Positions 8,648 to 17,698 of a DNA stretch of 61,925 bases are shown here, piece after piece (the first letter of the stretch is position 1; every line of letters begins with the position of its first letter). The notes beneath the pieces are model-generated. The model was not told where the DNA came from. It was given only the letters and a program-made list of their open reading frames with translations, and did no database searches. This DNA comes from Fidelibacterota bacterium (GTDB lineage Bacteria > Fidelibacterota > UBA2242 > JAFGTP01), in contig JAFGTP010000021.1 in the NCBI GenBank assembly GCA_016934035.1, positions 1-61,925 on the forward strand, given 5' to 3'. The translations under genes and the position numbers were made by a program.

Positions 8648-9919
8648 ATGAACTATAATGAATTTATAATCGAGATAGAATCCAAATGCGCCGGCAAGAA
8701 AAAATTGCAAATCGAGAATTTTACCAATTACTGTAATGCAATCGGAAACCCGGAAAAAACATTGAAAGCGCTCCACATTGGCGGCACCAATGGCAAGGGC
8801 TCAACCAGCGCCATGATCGAATCAATTTTATGCGCCCATGGCTACAGCGTCGGATTAAACACCTCGCCGCACCTGGTAAATTACAAAGAGCGGTTCCGCA
8901 TCAACAAGCAGGAGATCAAAGAGGAAAAACTGCTGGAAACCTATTTGAAATATCGTGATCTCCACAGCCGGTTTGATACCTCATTTTTTGAAATTTCAAC
9001 AGCTCTTGCATTTCAGATTTTTTACGATGAATCTGTTGATTATGCTGTTATTGAAGTCGGTATGGGCGGCAGACTGGACGCCACAAAACTGGTCCATTCC
9101 GAAATTTCAGTCATTACAAATATTGGTCTGGACCACACCAAAAGTCTGGGTGGTTCTCTCGAAAAAATCGCCTGGCAAAAAGCAGGCATTCTAAAACCCG
9201 ATACACCGGTTATCATCGGCAAAATGCCAGATGAAGCAAAAAATGTCATTCTCAACGAAGCTAAACCTTTGGGTTCGAAAATAATTTCCGTTGACAATCA
9301 GGTAATTCTAACCAATCCGACTCTGACTCCCGATGGGAATTTCTTTGATATAGAATTACCGGAATATGGTCTGAAATATCAGAATCTTATCTGCAATATG
9401 GTTGGCATTCATCAATTGGATAATGTCTCAACAGCCCTGCTCTGCTGCGCGGAAATCGCAAAAAAGCATCACTGGCAACTGGATGAAGCTTTAACACGAC
9501 AAGGTCTCTCACAAGTTCTCTGGCAGGGACGAATGCAAAAAGTTGCTGCCAATCCCACCATCATCATCGACGGCGCCCATAATCCCGACGGTATTGAAAA
9601 ACTGGTTTATAATCTGGCTAATATCTATCAATATGAGCAACTCCTCTGTGTCGTGGCCATTCTTTCTGATAAAGATTTTAAACTAATGCTCAGAAAACTC
9701 AGTCACATCGTCGATACATTTATCATCACAAAATCAAAATCCCCCCGCGCCAGTTCAACAAACCACCTTTTTGATGAAGTATCTCAAGATAAACAAGTGA
9801 TTGTCCGAGAAGATGTCAAAGAAGCCCTGCAGACAGCAAAAAATATCGCAACCGAAAAGGACCTGATCTGTGTTACCGGTTCTCTGTATACAGTAAAAGA
9901 AATATTGGAAGCGCTTTAG
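8648..9919 (+). CDS. folC: Folylpolyglutamate synthase / dihydrofolate synthase
   Basis: A Mur-ligase-family ATP-dependent enzyme of 423 residues that adds glutamate to dihydropteroate and to folates. The P-loop is LHIGGTNGKGSTS, followed by GLNTSPHLVNYKERFRIN, which is highly specific for FolC. VIEVGMGGRLDATK and the C-terminal IIIDGAHNPDGIEKL motif are also present. It is divergent from the lipoprotein gene upstream, with about 125 bp between the two starts. Length is typical. Confidence 0.95.
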   Translation: MNYNEFIIEIESKCAGKKKLQIENFTNYCNAIGNPEKTLKALHIGGTNGKGSTSAMIESILCAHGYSVGLNTSPHLVNYKERFRINKQEIKEEKLLETYLKYRDLHSRFDTSFFEISTALAFQIFYDESVDYAVIEVGMGGRLDATKLVHSEISVITNIGLDHTKSLGGSLEKIAWQKAGILKPDTPVIIGKMPDEAKNVILNEAKPLGSKIISVDNQVILTNPTLTPDGNFFDIELPEYGLKYQNLICNMVGIHQLDNVSTALLCCAEIAKKHHWQLDEALTRQGLSQVLWQGRMQKVAANPTIIIDGAHNPDGIEKLVYNLANIYQYEQLLCVVAILSDKDFKLMLRKLSHIVDTFIITKSKSPRASSTNHLFDEVSQDKQVIVREDVKEALQTAKNIATEKDLICVTGSLYTVKEILEAL

Positions 9920-10027
9920 ATTTCCTTTCACAGAAGGGAGGTTATAAAATTTTAATTTTATCTTGGATAGTTTTATTAAATTCAACATTTTATTTTCGGA
10001 GAATTAAAAAAAAAGAGGAAGAGAGAA

Positions 10028-11329
10028 ATGAAAACCTATCAAAATTCCGGAAAACTGCTTTTTCTGACGGTTCTGGTCAGCTTCTGGCCAGCCATGGCCG
10101 CAAACCCTTTGTATACCACCACAAGCTGGACCCATACCATCCCTTTTGCAGGGAACAGCTGGACAGAATCTTATGAAGACCATGTTTTTGATCACCGGGG
10201 TATTTCAAACTGGTCAAAACCTGCAACCATCATTAACACTTATTTTAAAACATCTGCAAAAGGTGAATTTTTTTTGGCCCTGGTAGCCAGGGTCCAAAAG
10301 GGCGAATCCACAATTTCCCTGTCCTTCAATAACACATCCCATCAAATGGTGTTGTCTTCAACGGAATTGGATACCTTTTTTGTTGGCGCCTTTGAAATCA
10401 GCGAGCCGGGATACCAGAAAATTCAATTCCAGGGAATTAAAAAAGATGCTGCCCAATTTGCTGAGATATCGAGCCTTTTAATCGCCGGAAAAGCAACAGA
10501 AGATAAAATATATTATGTCAGCGATGAATTTTATTGGGGCAGACGCGGCCCTTCTGTTCATCTGAATTATTTTCCACCCAGTGAAGCTCAGGATATTGTC
10601 TGGTTTTACAATGAAATCAACGTCCCGCATGGCGAGGATGTACTCGGTTCTTACTTCATGGCCAACGGGTTCGGAGAGGGATATTTTGGCATCCAGGTGA
10701 ATTCTGACGATGAAAGAAGGATTCTCTTTTCGGTCTGGAGCCCCTTCGTCACTGATGACCCTGCCAGCATTCCTGAAGACCAAAAAATTAAATTGTTAAA
10801 AAAAGGTGACCATGTCCATACCGGCGAATTTGGCAATGAAGGGTCCGGAGGACAGAGTTACCGAAAGTACCTTTGGAAAGCCGGGACCACCTACAGCTTT
10901 CTGCTCAAAGGAGAACCCTCGGAAAACAACGCTACCGATTTCACCGCCTATTTCTTTGCACCTGAAATCGGTCAGTGGGAACTGATCGCATCTTTTCGAA
11001 GGCCCCAGACCTCAACTTATCTCACCCATCATCACTCCTTCCTGGAAAATTTTATTCCGAACACCGGAAACCTTTCCAGAAAAGGCTATTTTCAAAACCA
11101 ATGGATTTGTGATTCAAGAGGCCGCTGGCACGAAATGACAAAGGCCCGGTTTACAGCTGACAATACCGCCCGAAAAGAAGCGCGTATGGATTTTGCCGGT
11201 GGCATCGACGGCGAAAAATTTTTCCTGAAAAACTGCGGTTTTTTCGGGGAGACAACCCCGATCGGTCAGATATTTACAAGAGTTGCTACTCATCAGCCAC
11301 CGAAAATTGATTTTTCAAAATTACCCTGA
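10028..11329 (+). CDS. Secreted DUF5077/DUF3472 protein
   Basis: A 433-residue exported protein with signal peptide (LLFLTVLVSFWPAMAANP). The N-terminal part, about 25-160, is a jelly-roll carbohydrate-binding-like module (DUF5077 type). The C-terminal part is DUF3472: VHLNYFPPS, FYNEINVPHGEDVLGSYFMANGFGEGYFGIQVNS and RRILFSVWSPF are characteristic. Such proteins are frequent in polysaccharide-degrading bacteria and are assumed to act on glycans, but no activity is established. An AGAGGAAGAGAG site precedes the ATG. Its placement between folC and hutU gives no pathway hint. Confidence 0.75.
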   Translation: MKTYQNSGKLLFLTVLVSFWPAMAANPLYTTTSWTHTIPFAGNSWTESYEDHVFDHRGISNWSKPATIINTYFKTSAKGEFFLALVARVQKGESTISLSFNNTSHQMVLSSTELDTFFVGAFEISEPGYQKIQFQGIKKDAAQFAEISSLLIAGKATEDKIYYVSDEFYWGRRGPSVHLNYFPPSEAQDIVWFYNEINVPHGEDVLGSYFMANGFGEGYFGIQVNSDDERRILFSVWSPFVTDDPASIPEDQKIKLLKKGDHVHTGEFGNEGSGGQSYRKYLWKAGTTYSFLLKGEPSENNATDFTAYFFAPEIGQWELIASFRRPQTSTYLTHHHSFLENFIPNTGNLSRKGYFQNQWICDSRGRWHEMTKARFTADNTARKEARMDFAGGIDGEKFFLKNCGFFGETTPIGQIFTRVATHQPPKIDFSKLP

Positions 11330-11448
11330 TCGGGTCAACCATTGCCATAAAAAACAACCAAAATAAAATTGGAATCAATCATCCCTCTTCTTGTTTCACC
11401 ACCTGATTTTATTTAATTTTACTGCAATGTTTTTTTTATTAATTTAAG

Positions 11449-11471
11449 CAGGTTCATTGCCAATGAACCTG
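11449..11471. promoter_or_regulatory. Palindrome upstream of hutU, possible operator
   Basis: A perfect inverted repeat with 10-bp arms (CAGGTTCATT and AATGAACCTG) around a 3-bp centre GCC lies 30 bp before the urocanase start. It is not followed by a T-run, so a terminator is unlikely. A dimeric repressor site, for example of a GntR/HutC-type regulator, or a 5'-UTR hairpin would fit. No regulator gene is next to it. Confidence 0.5.
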
Positions 11472-11500
11472 TTCATCAGACATTAAATTCAGGAGGGAAG

Positions 11501-13495
11501 ATGGAGAATAAAAATATAACTATCAGGCTTTCAGACCAATTACCACCGAACCCTGTCTTCAAGGAAGGCATTCGCCGGGCCCCTTCCCGGGGTTATCAAT
11601 TGAATGAGAGAGAAACCAAAACCGCATTAAAGAATGCCCTACGTTACATACCCAAAAATCTGCATGAAAAACTGGCTTCGGAATTTTTGGAAGAGCTGAA
11701 AACTCACGGACGGATTTACGGATACCGTTACCGGCCACAGGGCGAAATCAAGGGCAAACCGGTTGACCAGTACAAGGGCATACTGGCGGCCCGCGCCTTA
11801 CAGGTCAATATCGATAATAACCTCGATTTTGATGTGGCCTTATATCCCTATGAACTGGTCACTTACGGAGAAACCGGCCAGGTTTGCCAAAACTGGATGC
11901 AGTATCAGCTGATCAAAAAATACCTTGAAATTATCCGGGAAGACCAGACCCTGGTGGTCAGCAGTGGCCATCCTTTGGGAATTTTTCAATCCAGCAAAAA
12001 TGCACCCCTGGTAATTTCTACCAATGGCCTGATGGTGGGAAAATGGGATAATCCGGAACATTTTGCGAAACTCTCCGCCCTGGGCGTGACCAATTACGGA
12101 CAAATGACAGCCGGTGGCTGGATGTATATCGGGCCCCAGGGAATCGTTCATGGTACCTATATTACTCTTCTGAATGCCGGTCGTAAATATCTGGGAATTC
12201 CGGAAGACAAAGACCTGACTGGTGTCTTTTTCATCAGTTCGGGTTTGGGTGGCATGTCCGGCGCTCAACCCAAAGCTACGGAAATTGCCGGGGGCATTGG
12301 CGTCTTTGCTGAAGTCGACGAAAGCCGCATCAAAACCCGTCACGATCAGGGTTGGGTTTCCAAAGTATCGGAAAATCTTAGTCAAATTCTGGACTGGATG
12401 CTGGAATACAAGAAAAAAGGCAAGGCCATTTCCATCGCCTATCACGGCAATATTGTCGACCTTTTGGAATATCTGGAGACCAAAAATATTCCGATTGAAT
12501 TGCTCTCGGATCAGACCTCCTGCCATGCCGTTTATGAAGGCGGCTATACACCGGTGGGCTACTCATTTGAAGAATCCCGCCAGATTATGGTTAATGATCC
12601 GGCAAGATTTAAAAAAATCGTTGATGAATCCCTGGTTCGACACTACAATGTCATAAAAAAATTAACCGAAAAAGGGGCCCATTTCTGGGATTACGGCAAT
12701 TCTTTCATGGCTTCGGTTTTCGACGCCGGAATACGAGAAATCGCCGCCAACCAGACCGACACTTCAGAAGGCTTTATCTGGCCGTCCTATGTTGAAGATA
12801 TCATGGGGCCTATCTGTTTTGACCGCGGGTTCGGACCTTTTCGATGGATTTGTCTCAGTGGCAGGGATGAAGATCTGCATCAGACCGATCAGGCAGCCAT
12901 GAGTTGTCTCGACCCCAATGAAAGTTCCATTCACCGCGATAATTACCACTGGATCAAAAGTGCAGAAAAAAACAATCTGGTGGTCGGGACCAAGGCCCGT
13001 ATCCTCTATTCCGATGAAGCCGGACGCGTACAAATCGCCTTGAAATTTAACCAACTGGTGCGTGAAGGTAAAATCGGACCGGTACTACTGGGACGGGACC
13101 ATCATGACGTTTCCGGTACAGATTCACCCTTCAGAGAGACCGCCAATATTTACGACGGCAGCCGCACGACCGCCGATATGTCCGTGCAATGCTTCGCCGG
13201 CAATGTGGCCCGCGGCATGACTCTGGTGGTCCTTTCAAACGGCGGCGGCGTCGGTATCGGCCGGGCCTCCAATGGCGGAAATGCAATCTTACTGGATGGC
13301 AGCGACCATGCCGCAGAAGTAGTTTCTCGGGGATTGTCCTGGGATGTCATGGGCGGTGTGGCCCGCCGCAACTGGGCCGGCAATCCGAATGCTGTTGAAA
13401 CCGCAAAAAAATGGAATGAGCACAATGTGGACAAAGGCCAGATCACTATTCCATATCTTGTTGATCAAAACCTTATTGACGATTTAATAAAATAA
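11501..13495 (+). CDS. hutU: Urocanate hydratase, long form
   Basis: The second enzyme of histidine degradation, converting urocanate to imidazolone propionate with tightly bound NAD as electrophile. At 664 residues it is longer than the about 555-residue form of Pseudomonas and closer to the long form seen in animals and some Bacteroidetes. Motifs include the Rossmann segment FFISSGLGGMSGAQPKA, SGHPLGIF, YGNSFMASVFDAG and the active-site region FRWICLSG with its conserved Cys. An AGGAGGGAAG ribosome site precedes the ATG. No hutH, hutI or hutG lies nearby, so the pathway is scattered or partial. Confidence 0.93.
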   Translation: MENKNITIRLSDQLPPNPVFKEGIRRAPSRGYQLNERETKTALKNALRYIPKNLHEKLASEFLEELKTHGRIYGYRYRPQGEIKGKPVDQYKGILAARALQVNIDNNLDFDVALYPYELVTYGETGQVCQNWMQYQLIKKYLEIIREDQTLVVSSGHPLGIFQSSKNAPLVISTNGLMVGKWDNPEHFAKLSALGVTNYGQMTAGGWMYIGPQGIVHGTYITLLNAGRKYLGIPEDKDLTGVFFISSGLGGMSGAQPKATEIAGGIGVFAEVDESRIKTRHDQGWVSKVSENLSQILDWMLEYKKKGKAISIAYHGNIVDLLEYLETKNIPIELLSDQTSCHAVYEGGYTPVGYSFEESRQIMVNDPARFKKIVDESLVRHYNVIKKLTEKGAHFWDYGNSFMASVFDAGIREIAANQTDTSEGFIWPSYVEDIMGPICFDRGFGPFRWICLSGRDEDLHQTDQAAMSCLDPNESSIHRDNYHWIKSAEKNNLVVGTKARILYSDEAGRVQIALKFNQLVREGKIGPVLLGRDHHDVSGTDSPFRETANIYDGSRTTADMSVQCFAGNVARGMTLVVLSNGGGVGIGRASNGGNAILLDGSDHAAEVVSRGLSWDVMGGVARRNWAGNPNAVETAKKWNEHNVDKGQITIPYLVDQNLIDDLIK

Positions 13496-13499
13496 CCGC

Positions 13500-13532
13500 A
13501 AATTGCCGAGGTTTTAAAAATCTCGGCAATTT
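13500..13532 (+). terminator. Probable terminator hairpin after hutU
   Basis: AAATTGCCGAG and CTCGGCAATTT form an 11-bp perfect stem with an A/T-rich loop, 5 bp after the hutU stop. The trailing T-run is short, so efficiency is uncertain. Confidence 0.6.
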
Positions 13533-13722
13533 AAATGATTCTGGTTTTAAAAATTTACTATTAAAAAAAACTTGCAATCTTTTTTTAATTATTTAAATTA
13601 ATCTTTAGCATCCTTTTACTTTATATTTTTCACAAAAAGTTTATTGGGATTCTTACGATGGAATTTTGGCATTTGACCAAGTTGGCATAAAAAATATTTA
13701 AACATCAATGAGGAGATAAAAA

Positions 13723-14877
13723 ATGAAGAAAATTGCTATGATTTTGATGGTTTTAAGTGTGTTTGGAGGGGTGGTTTTCGGGGCGATTATAATATCCGAA
13801 ATTATGCAAAACCCATCTAAAGTAACTGATTCTAATGGTGAATGGTTTGAAGTATATAATTCATCATCATCACCAATAAATTTAAATGGATGGAGAATTA
13901 AAGATAATGGGTCCGACTCTCATATTATTTCAGGTGACCTAATCGTGCCTCCAAAAGGTTTTGCCGTTTTAGGAAATAACACTGATTTCTCAACAAACGG
14001 TGGAGTTATTGTTAATTATCAATTTCCTTCAACTTTTTATTTAGGAAATAATGCTGATGAACTAATTATTTTAGATGATTTCAATAATGAAATTGATAAA
14101 GTTGAATGGGATGGAGGAACTGCATTTCCAGACCCAAACGGAGCATCAATGGTTTTCATTGGAAATGTGACTGATAATAATAATATAGGTTCAAACTGGA
14201 AGACAGCAACAACACCATGGGGTACAGGTACAGATTTAGGTTCACCTGGATATAGTGGTGCTGACCAATCCCTTCCTGTCACCCTTTCCTCTTTTACGGC
14301 AACACCCGACAATGGTACGGTATTGCTTCGTTGGACAACTGAAAGTGAAGTGAATAACCTTGGTTTTAACCTCTATAAATCTGACCTCAGAGATGGCGAT
14401 TTTGTGAAATTGAATGATGCTCTCATCGAAGGTGCCGGCAATTCCACCACGAAAAATGACTATTCCTATACTGATATAGAAGTGGTTCCCGGAAAAATCT
14501 ATTACTATCAAATCGAAGATGTGGCTTTTGATGGAAAAACTGAAAAGCACCCGGTTATTTCTGTTATATTGGAAAAAACAGATCAAACCACAGCCGACTC
14601 ATTCCGGTTGATGCCGGCCTATCCGAACCCCTTCAATCCGGAAACCACGATCAAATTCCAGGTGCCAGAAAAATCCACGGTATCAATCAATATTTTTGAT
14701 CTTCGGGGTCAATGGGTGAAATCACTGGTTTCTGAAAATAAACTGGCCGGCCACTACGAAGTCAAATGGAATGGTACCGATGCGGGCAATAATCCGGTTA
14801 GCAATGGAATATATTTTTACCAGATGACCACAGGCTCCGGATTTTCGCAAACACAAAAAATAATGTTTTTGAAATAA
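13723..14877 (+). CDS. Secreted lamin-tail-domain protein with C-terminal sorting tail
   Basis: A 384-residue exported protein. A signal peptide (1-21) is followed by a lamin tail domain at about 22-165 (IIISEIMQNPS, NGEWFEVYNSSSSPINLNGWRIKDNG), then a fibronectin-III-like stretch (TLSSFTATPDNGTVLLRWTT). The C-terminal tail has the form YPNPFNPETTIKF ... GIYFYQM ... KIMFLK. This tail is the FlgD/T9SS-type sorting signal of FCB bacteria, suggesting secretion and surface attachment. GAGGAG precedes the ATG. The coding sequence of the first half is more AT-rich than the tail, consistent with a swapped cargo domain on a conserved tail. The target of the protein is unknown. Confidence 0.8.
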   Translation: MKKIAMILMVLSVFGGVVFGAIIISEIMQNPSKVTDSNGEWFEVYNSSSSPINLNGWRIKDNGSDSHIISGDLIVPPKGFAVLGNNTDFSTNGGVIVNYQFPSTFYLGNNADELIILDDFNNEIDKVEWDGGTAFPDPNGASMVFIGNVTDNNNIGSNWKTATTPWGTGTDLGSPGYSGADQSLPVTLSSFTATPDNGTVLLRWTTESEVNNLGFNLYKSDLRDGDFVKLNDALIEGAGNSTTKNDYSYTDIEVVPGKIYYYQIEDVAFDGKTEKHPVISVILEKTDQTTADSFRLMPAYPNPFNPETTIKFQVPEKSTVSINIFDLRGQWVKSLVSENKLAGHYEVKWNGTDAGNNPVSNGIYFYQMTTGSGFSQTQKIMFLK

Positions 14878-14896
14878 AACACTTTTTCCCTAAGAT

Positions 14897-14925
14897 AAAG
14901 GGCTTCAGAAGAAGCCCTTTTTTAT
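14897..14925 (+). terminator. Rho-independent terminator
   Basis: AAAGGGCTTC and GAAGCCCTTT form a 10-bp stem with loop AGAA, followed by TTTATTCTTT. It lies 19 bp after the lamin-tail gene. Confidence 0.9.
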
Positions 14926-14986
14926 TCTTTCAACCTTGAATGGCATTCCTGATTTTCCTATAATTATTGAAAACAGAGAATTTTAA

Positions 14987-17254
14987 ATGATAAAAATTTT
15001 AACAATAATTGTCATAACAACATCTTTGCTCTTGTCTCAGGACAGTCAATATATCGATAGTCTGCAAAAAGTGATCAATAAGTCAAAAGAGGCTGACAAA
15101 ATTAACCACTTTTATAAATTAAGTAACTATTTAGCCGACTACTCACCAAAGGAATCCATTGAACAGGCAAAAATCGGCATCAGCCTGGCGGAAAAATCCA
15201 ATGATTCAAAACTGGGTGATTTCTATTTGTTGATGGAGTATAACTACTCAAATTTGACAAAATACGACAGCGCCTATCTTTTCAGCCTCAAAGCACAAGA
15301 GTTTTTCAAAGATCAAAAAGATACATCGGGTATGATTAAAGCCTATAATGTCTTAGGCATATACCATATGAATCTCAACCGTTTGGATTCAGCCCTCAAA
15401 TATTTTGAACAGGTGAAAACCCTGTCAATGAAAACCAACGACACGATTAAACTAGCCCTTGCCTATACCAATATGGGCATTATTGATATGAACCGAACTG
15501 ATTATACCAAGGCCCTGGAAAAATTTTTACTGGCCCTCAATATTTATGAAAAATCACAAAATACAAACAATCTTTTAAATATTTATGTAAACCTGGGCTC
15601 TTTGCTCTATACCACCAATAACTACGAAAAGGCCATTGATTATTACTTTAAGTGCATCAATCTGGCAGACGAAGCAAATGATAAAACCAGTCTGTGGTTC
15701 GCCTATTTCAATCTGGGGTTTGTCTATGATGAAAAAAATGATCATCAGAAAGCCCTGGAATATGCTGACAAGGCTTTAGAAATATCAGAAATCACCAATA
15801 ATGATCTGAACCTGGCCTACAGTATTCTTTCAAAAATACAATTTCTGATAGGGGCAAAAGAATACCGGAATATCGACAATCTGTTCAGCGAAGTTGAAAA
15901 CCTGTGGTCCCAACTCAATTCTCCGGAGCTGGAATCTTATTACTACGATCTTAAATGTGATTATGCCGTTGCAAAAAATGATTACCCCTTAGCCATGCAA
16001 TACCATGAAAAAATGATTAAGCTCATGGAAAATCAACTTTATACCCCCGAAAATAAAATTTATCACTCCATTCGGCTTGGGAAAATCCAAAGCAAATTGG
16101 GACAAAGTATCGAAGGAATCAATGAGATTAAAAAAGCCATAAAAACAGCAGATAAAAATAACATGCTAAAACTAAAAATAGATGGATATAAAAACTTATA
16201 TGAAATCTATGAAGAGCAGGGAAAATACCAGGAGGCCTTTTTAAATCTCAAACTTCATAAAGAATTTACCGACAGTTTTAATGTTCAGCAAAGTAAGTCA
16301 AGAATCGAAGAACTGGAAATTATCCACAATATTCAGCAAAAGCGGCAGGAAACCGACCTTCTGAAAAAAGAAAATATCATTCAGGAATCCAAACTAAGAA
16401 TGCAGAGATTTATCATATTCATTTCCCTGTTTGCCCTGATTGTTGCCATTGGAACTGTCGTCATTGTTGTCAAAGCCATCACCAACAAAAAAAGGCTCAA
16501 CCGGGAATTGCAACGACAATTTTTAATTATTGAATCCCAAAAAACTGAACTGGAAAAGAACATTGCCTCCAAGGACAAACTCTACTCAATTATCGGGCAT
16601 GACTTATTCAACGCCCATTCGAATATTGCCAGCTTTATCAATATTCTGAGACGGACCGTGAATCATCTTGATGCGAAATTTATTGAAAAACTGACCACAG
16701 AACTGGAATTGATCAATCAGAACTCACTCAATTTGCTAAATACTCTTGTCGAATGGGGAAACATTCAGACCAAGAAAAAAACCTATTCTCCCAGCAGTTT
16801 TAACCTCAAAGCCATGGTCCATAGCAATCTGGTCCTGTTCAAAAAAAACATAGAAGAGAAAGCCTTACAAATTAATAATCTGATCGATAATAACACCGAA
16901 GTCTATGCTGACAAGGAGATCCTGGGCACAGTGTTGCGAAACATCATTTCCAATTCTATAAAATTCAACAATTACGGTGGTACCATCGAAATAAAAAATT
17001 CAAAAAGCGATGACAAAATCAAAATTGATATCAGCGATAACGGAATCGGTATCAATGAACACCATCTGGACCAGTTATTTAAACTGGAAGAAACCATTCG
17101 CACAAAAGGCACTTCAGGAGAAAAAGGACACGGACTGGGTCTGCTCATCTGCAAAGAAATGATGGACCTGCATCGCAGCGCTATTTCCATTGAGAGCAAA
17201 ACCAATGAGGGAACCACAGTGACTCTCACCATTCCCGACGAAAGACCGGTTTAA
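14987..17254 (+). CDS. TPR-containing sensor histidine kinase
   Basis: A 755-residue membrane kinase. It has an N-terminal signal (ILTIIVITTSLLLSQ), about six tetratricopeptide repeats to about residue 430 (for example ALAYTNMGIIDMNRTDYTKA), a coiled-coil, and one membrane span at about 473-495. The phospho-acceptor His is in SIIGHDLFNAHS (about 536-547), and the HATPase domain has NIISNSIKF, DISDNGIGI and GHGLGLLICKEMM. This is the Bacteroidetes-type TPR kinase with a periplasmic TPR sensor. The Pro that usually follows the H-box is absent. No response regulator is adjacent; the nearest is at 19,963-20,730 on the other strand. Confidence 0.88.
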   Translation: MIKILTIIVITTSLLLSQDSQYIDSLQKVINKSKEADKINHFYKLSNYLADYSPKESIEQAKIGISLAEKSNDSKLGDFYLLMEYNYSNLTKYDSAYLFSLKAQEFFKDQKDTSGMIKAYNVLGIYHMNLNRLDSALKYFEQVKTLSMKTNDTIKLALAYTNMGIIDMNRTDYTKALEKFLLALNIYEKSQNTNNLLNIYVNLGSLLYTTNNYEKAIDYYFKCINLADEANDKTSLWFAYFNLGFVYDEKNDHQKALEYADKALEISEITNNDLNLAYSILSKIQFLIGAKEYRNIDNLFSEVENLWSQLNSPELESYYYDLKCDYAVAKNDYPLAMQYHEKMIKLMENQLYTPENKIYHSIRLGKIQSKLGQSIEGINEIKKAIKTADKNNMLKLKIDGYKNLYEIYEEQGKYQEAFLNLKLHKEFTDSFNVQQSKSRIEELEIIHNIQQKRQETDLLKKENIIQESKLRMQRFIIFISLFALIVAIGTVVIVVKAITNKKRLNRELQRQFLIIESQKTELEKNIASKDKLYSIIGHDLFNAHSNIASFINILRRTVNHLDAKFIEKLTTELELINQNSLNLLNTLVEWGNIQTKKKTYSPSSFNLKAMVHSNLVLFKKNIEEKALQINNLIDNNTEVYADKEILGTVLRNIISNSIKFNNYGGTIEIKNSKSDDKIKIDISDNGIGINEHHLDQLFKLEETIRTKGTSGEKGHGLGLLICKEMMDLHRSAISIESKTNEGTTVTLTIPDERPV

Positions 17255-17257
17255 AGG

Positions 17258-17578
17258 TTAAAAATCCTTTTTTGTCAAAACCTTGACCAGGTCATAGGCC
17301 GGCTCCTCATAGGGATGGTTTAGAACCAGGGCCTCGATTACATCCTTCACCAAAGCATCATCACAAACCATCTCTACTTTGTACTCCACCACGTGTTCAA
17401 CCCGGCCGGGTTGGCCCACTGCCGGACAGCTGTTTTCCATTGGTAAAAATTGGCCCTCACCCCGAACCTGCCAACAGCATTTCTGATAATGACCAATTTT
17501 ACCGGCACCTGCATTAAAAAGGGCTTCTTTGACTCCTGATAAATGGGATTCCGGAACATAAAAATTAAGCCGGTACAT
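17258..17578 (-). CDS. NIF3/CutA-like small domain protein (YqfO insert domain)
   Basis: A 106-residue stand-alone protein. It begins MYRLNFYVPESHLSGVKEAL, then FNAGAGKIGHYQKCCWQVRG and QFLPMENSCPAVGQPG, and ends NHPYEEPAYDLVKVL. This is the PII/CutA-like domain normally inserted in Nif3/YqfO proteins, and short free-standing versions are common; their role is unknown, with metal binding plausible. The ATG at 17578 follows AAGGGG with good spacing. It converges tail-to-tail with the histidine kinase, with only 3 bp between stops. Confidence 0.75.
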   Translation of the reverse strand: MYRLNFYVPESHLSGVKEALFNAGAGKIGHYQKCCWQVRGEGQFLPMENSCPAVGQPGRVEHVVEYKVEMVCDDALVKDVIEALVLNHPYEEPAYDLVKVLTKKDF

Positions 17579-17698
17579 AAATTTCCCCTTAACTTTTTTC
17601 AATTTAAAAACAAAATTTCGAGTAATTAAATAATGCAATTTGTTCAAATTTAAGTTAACTTTAAAATCAAAAATTTAAAAGGATATGAAGGAGAAAAT

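Noticed and set aside
13676..13705. Possible sigma-54 promoter before the lamin-tail gene (TTGGCATAAAAAATA)
   Set aside because: The -12 element TTGC is missing at the required spacing.
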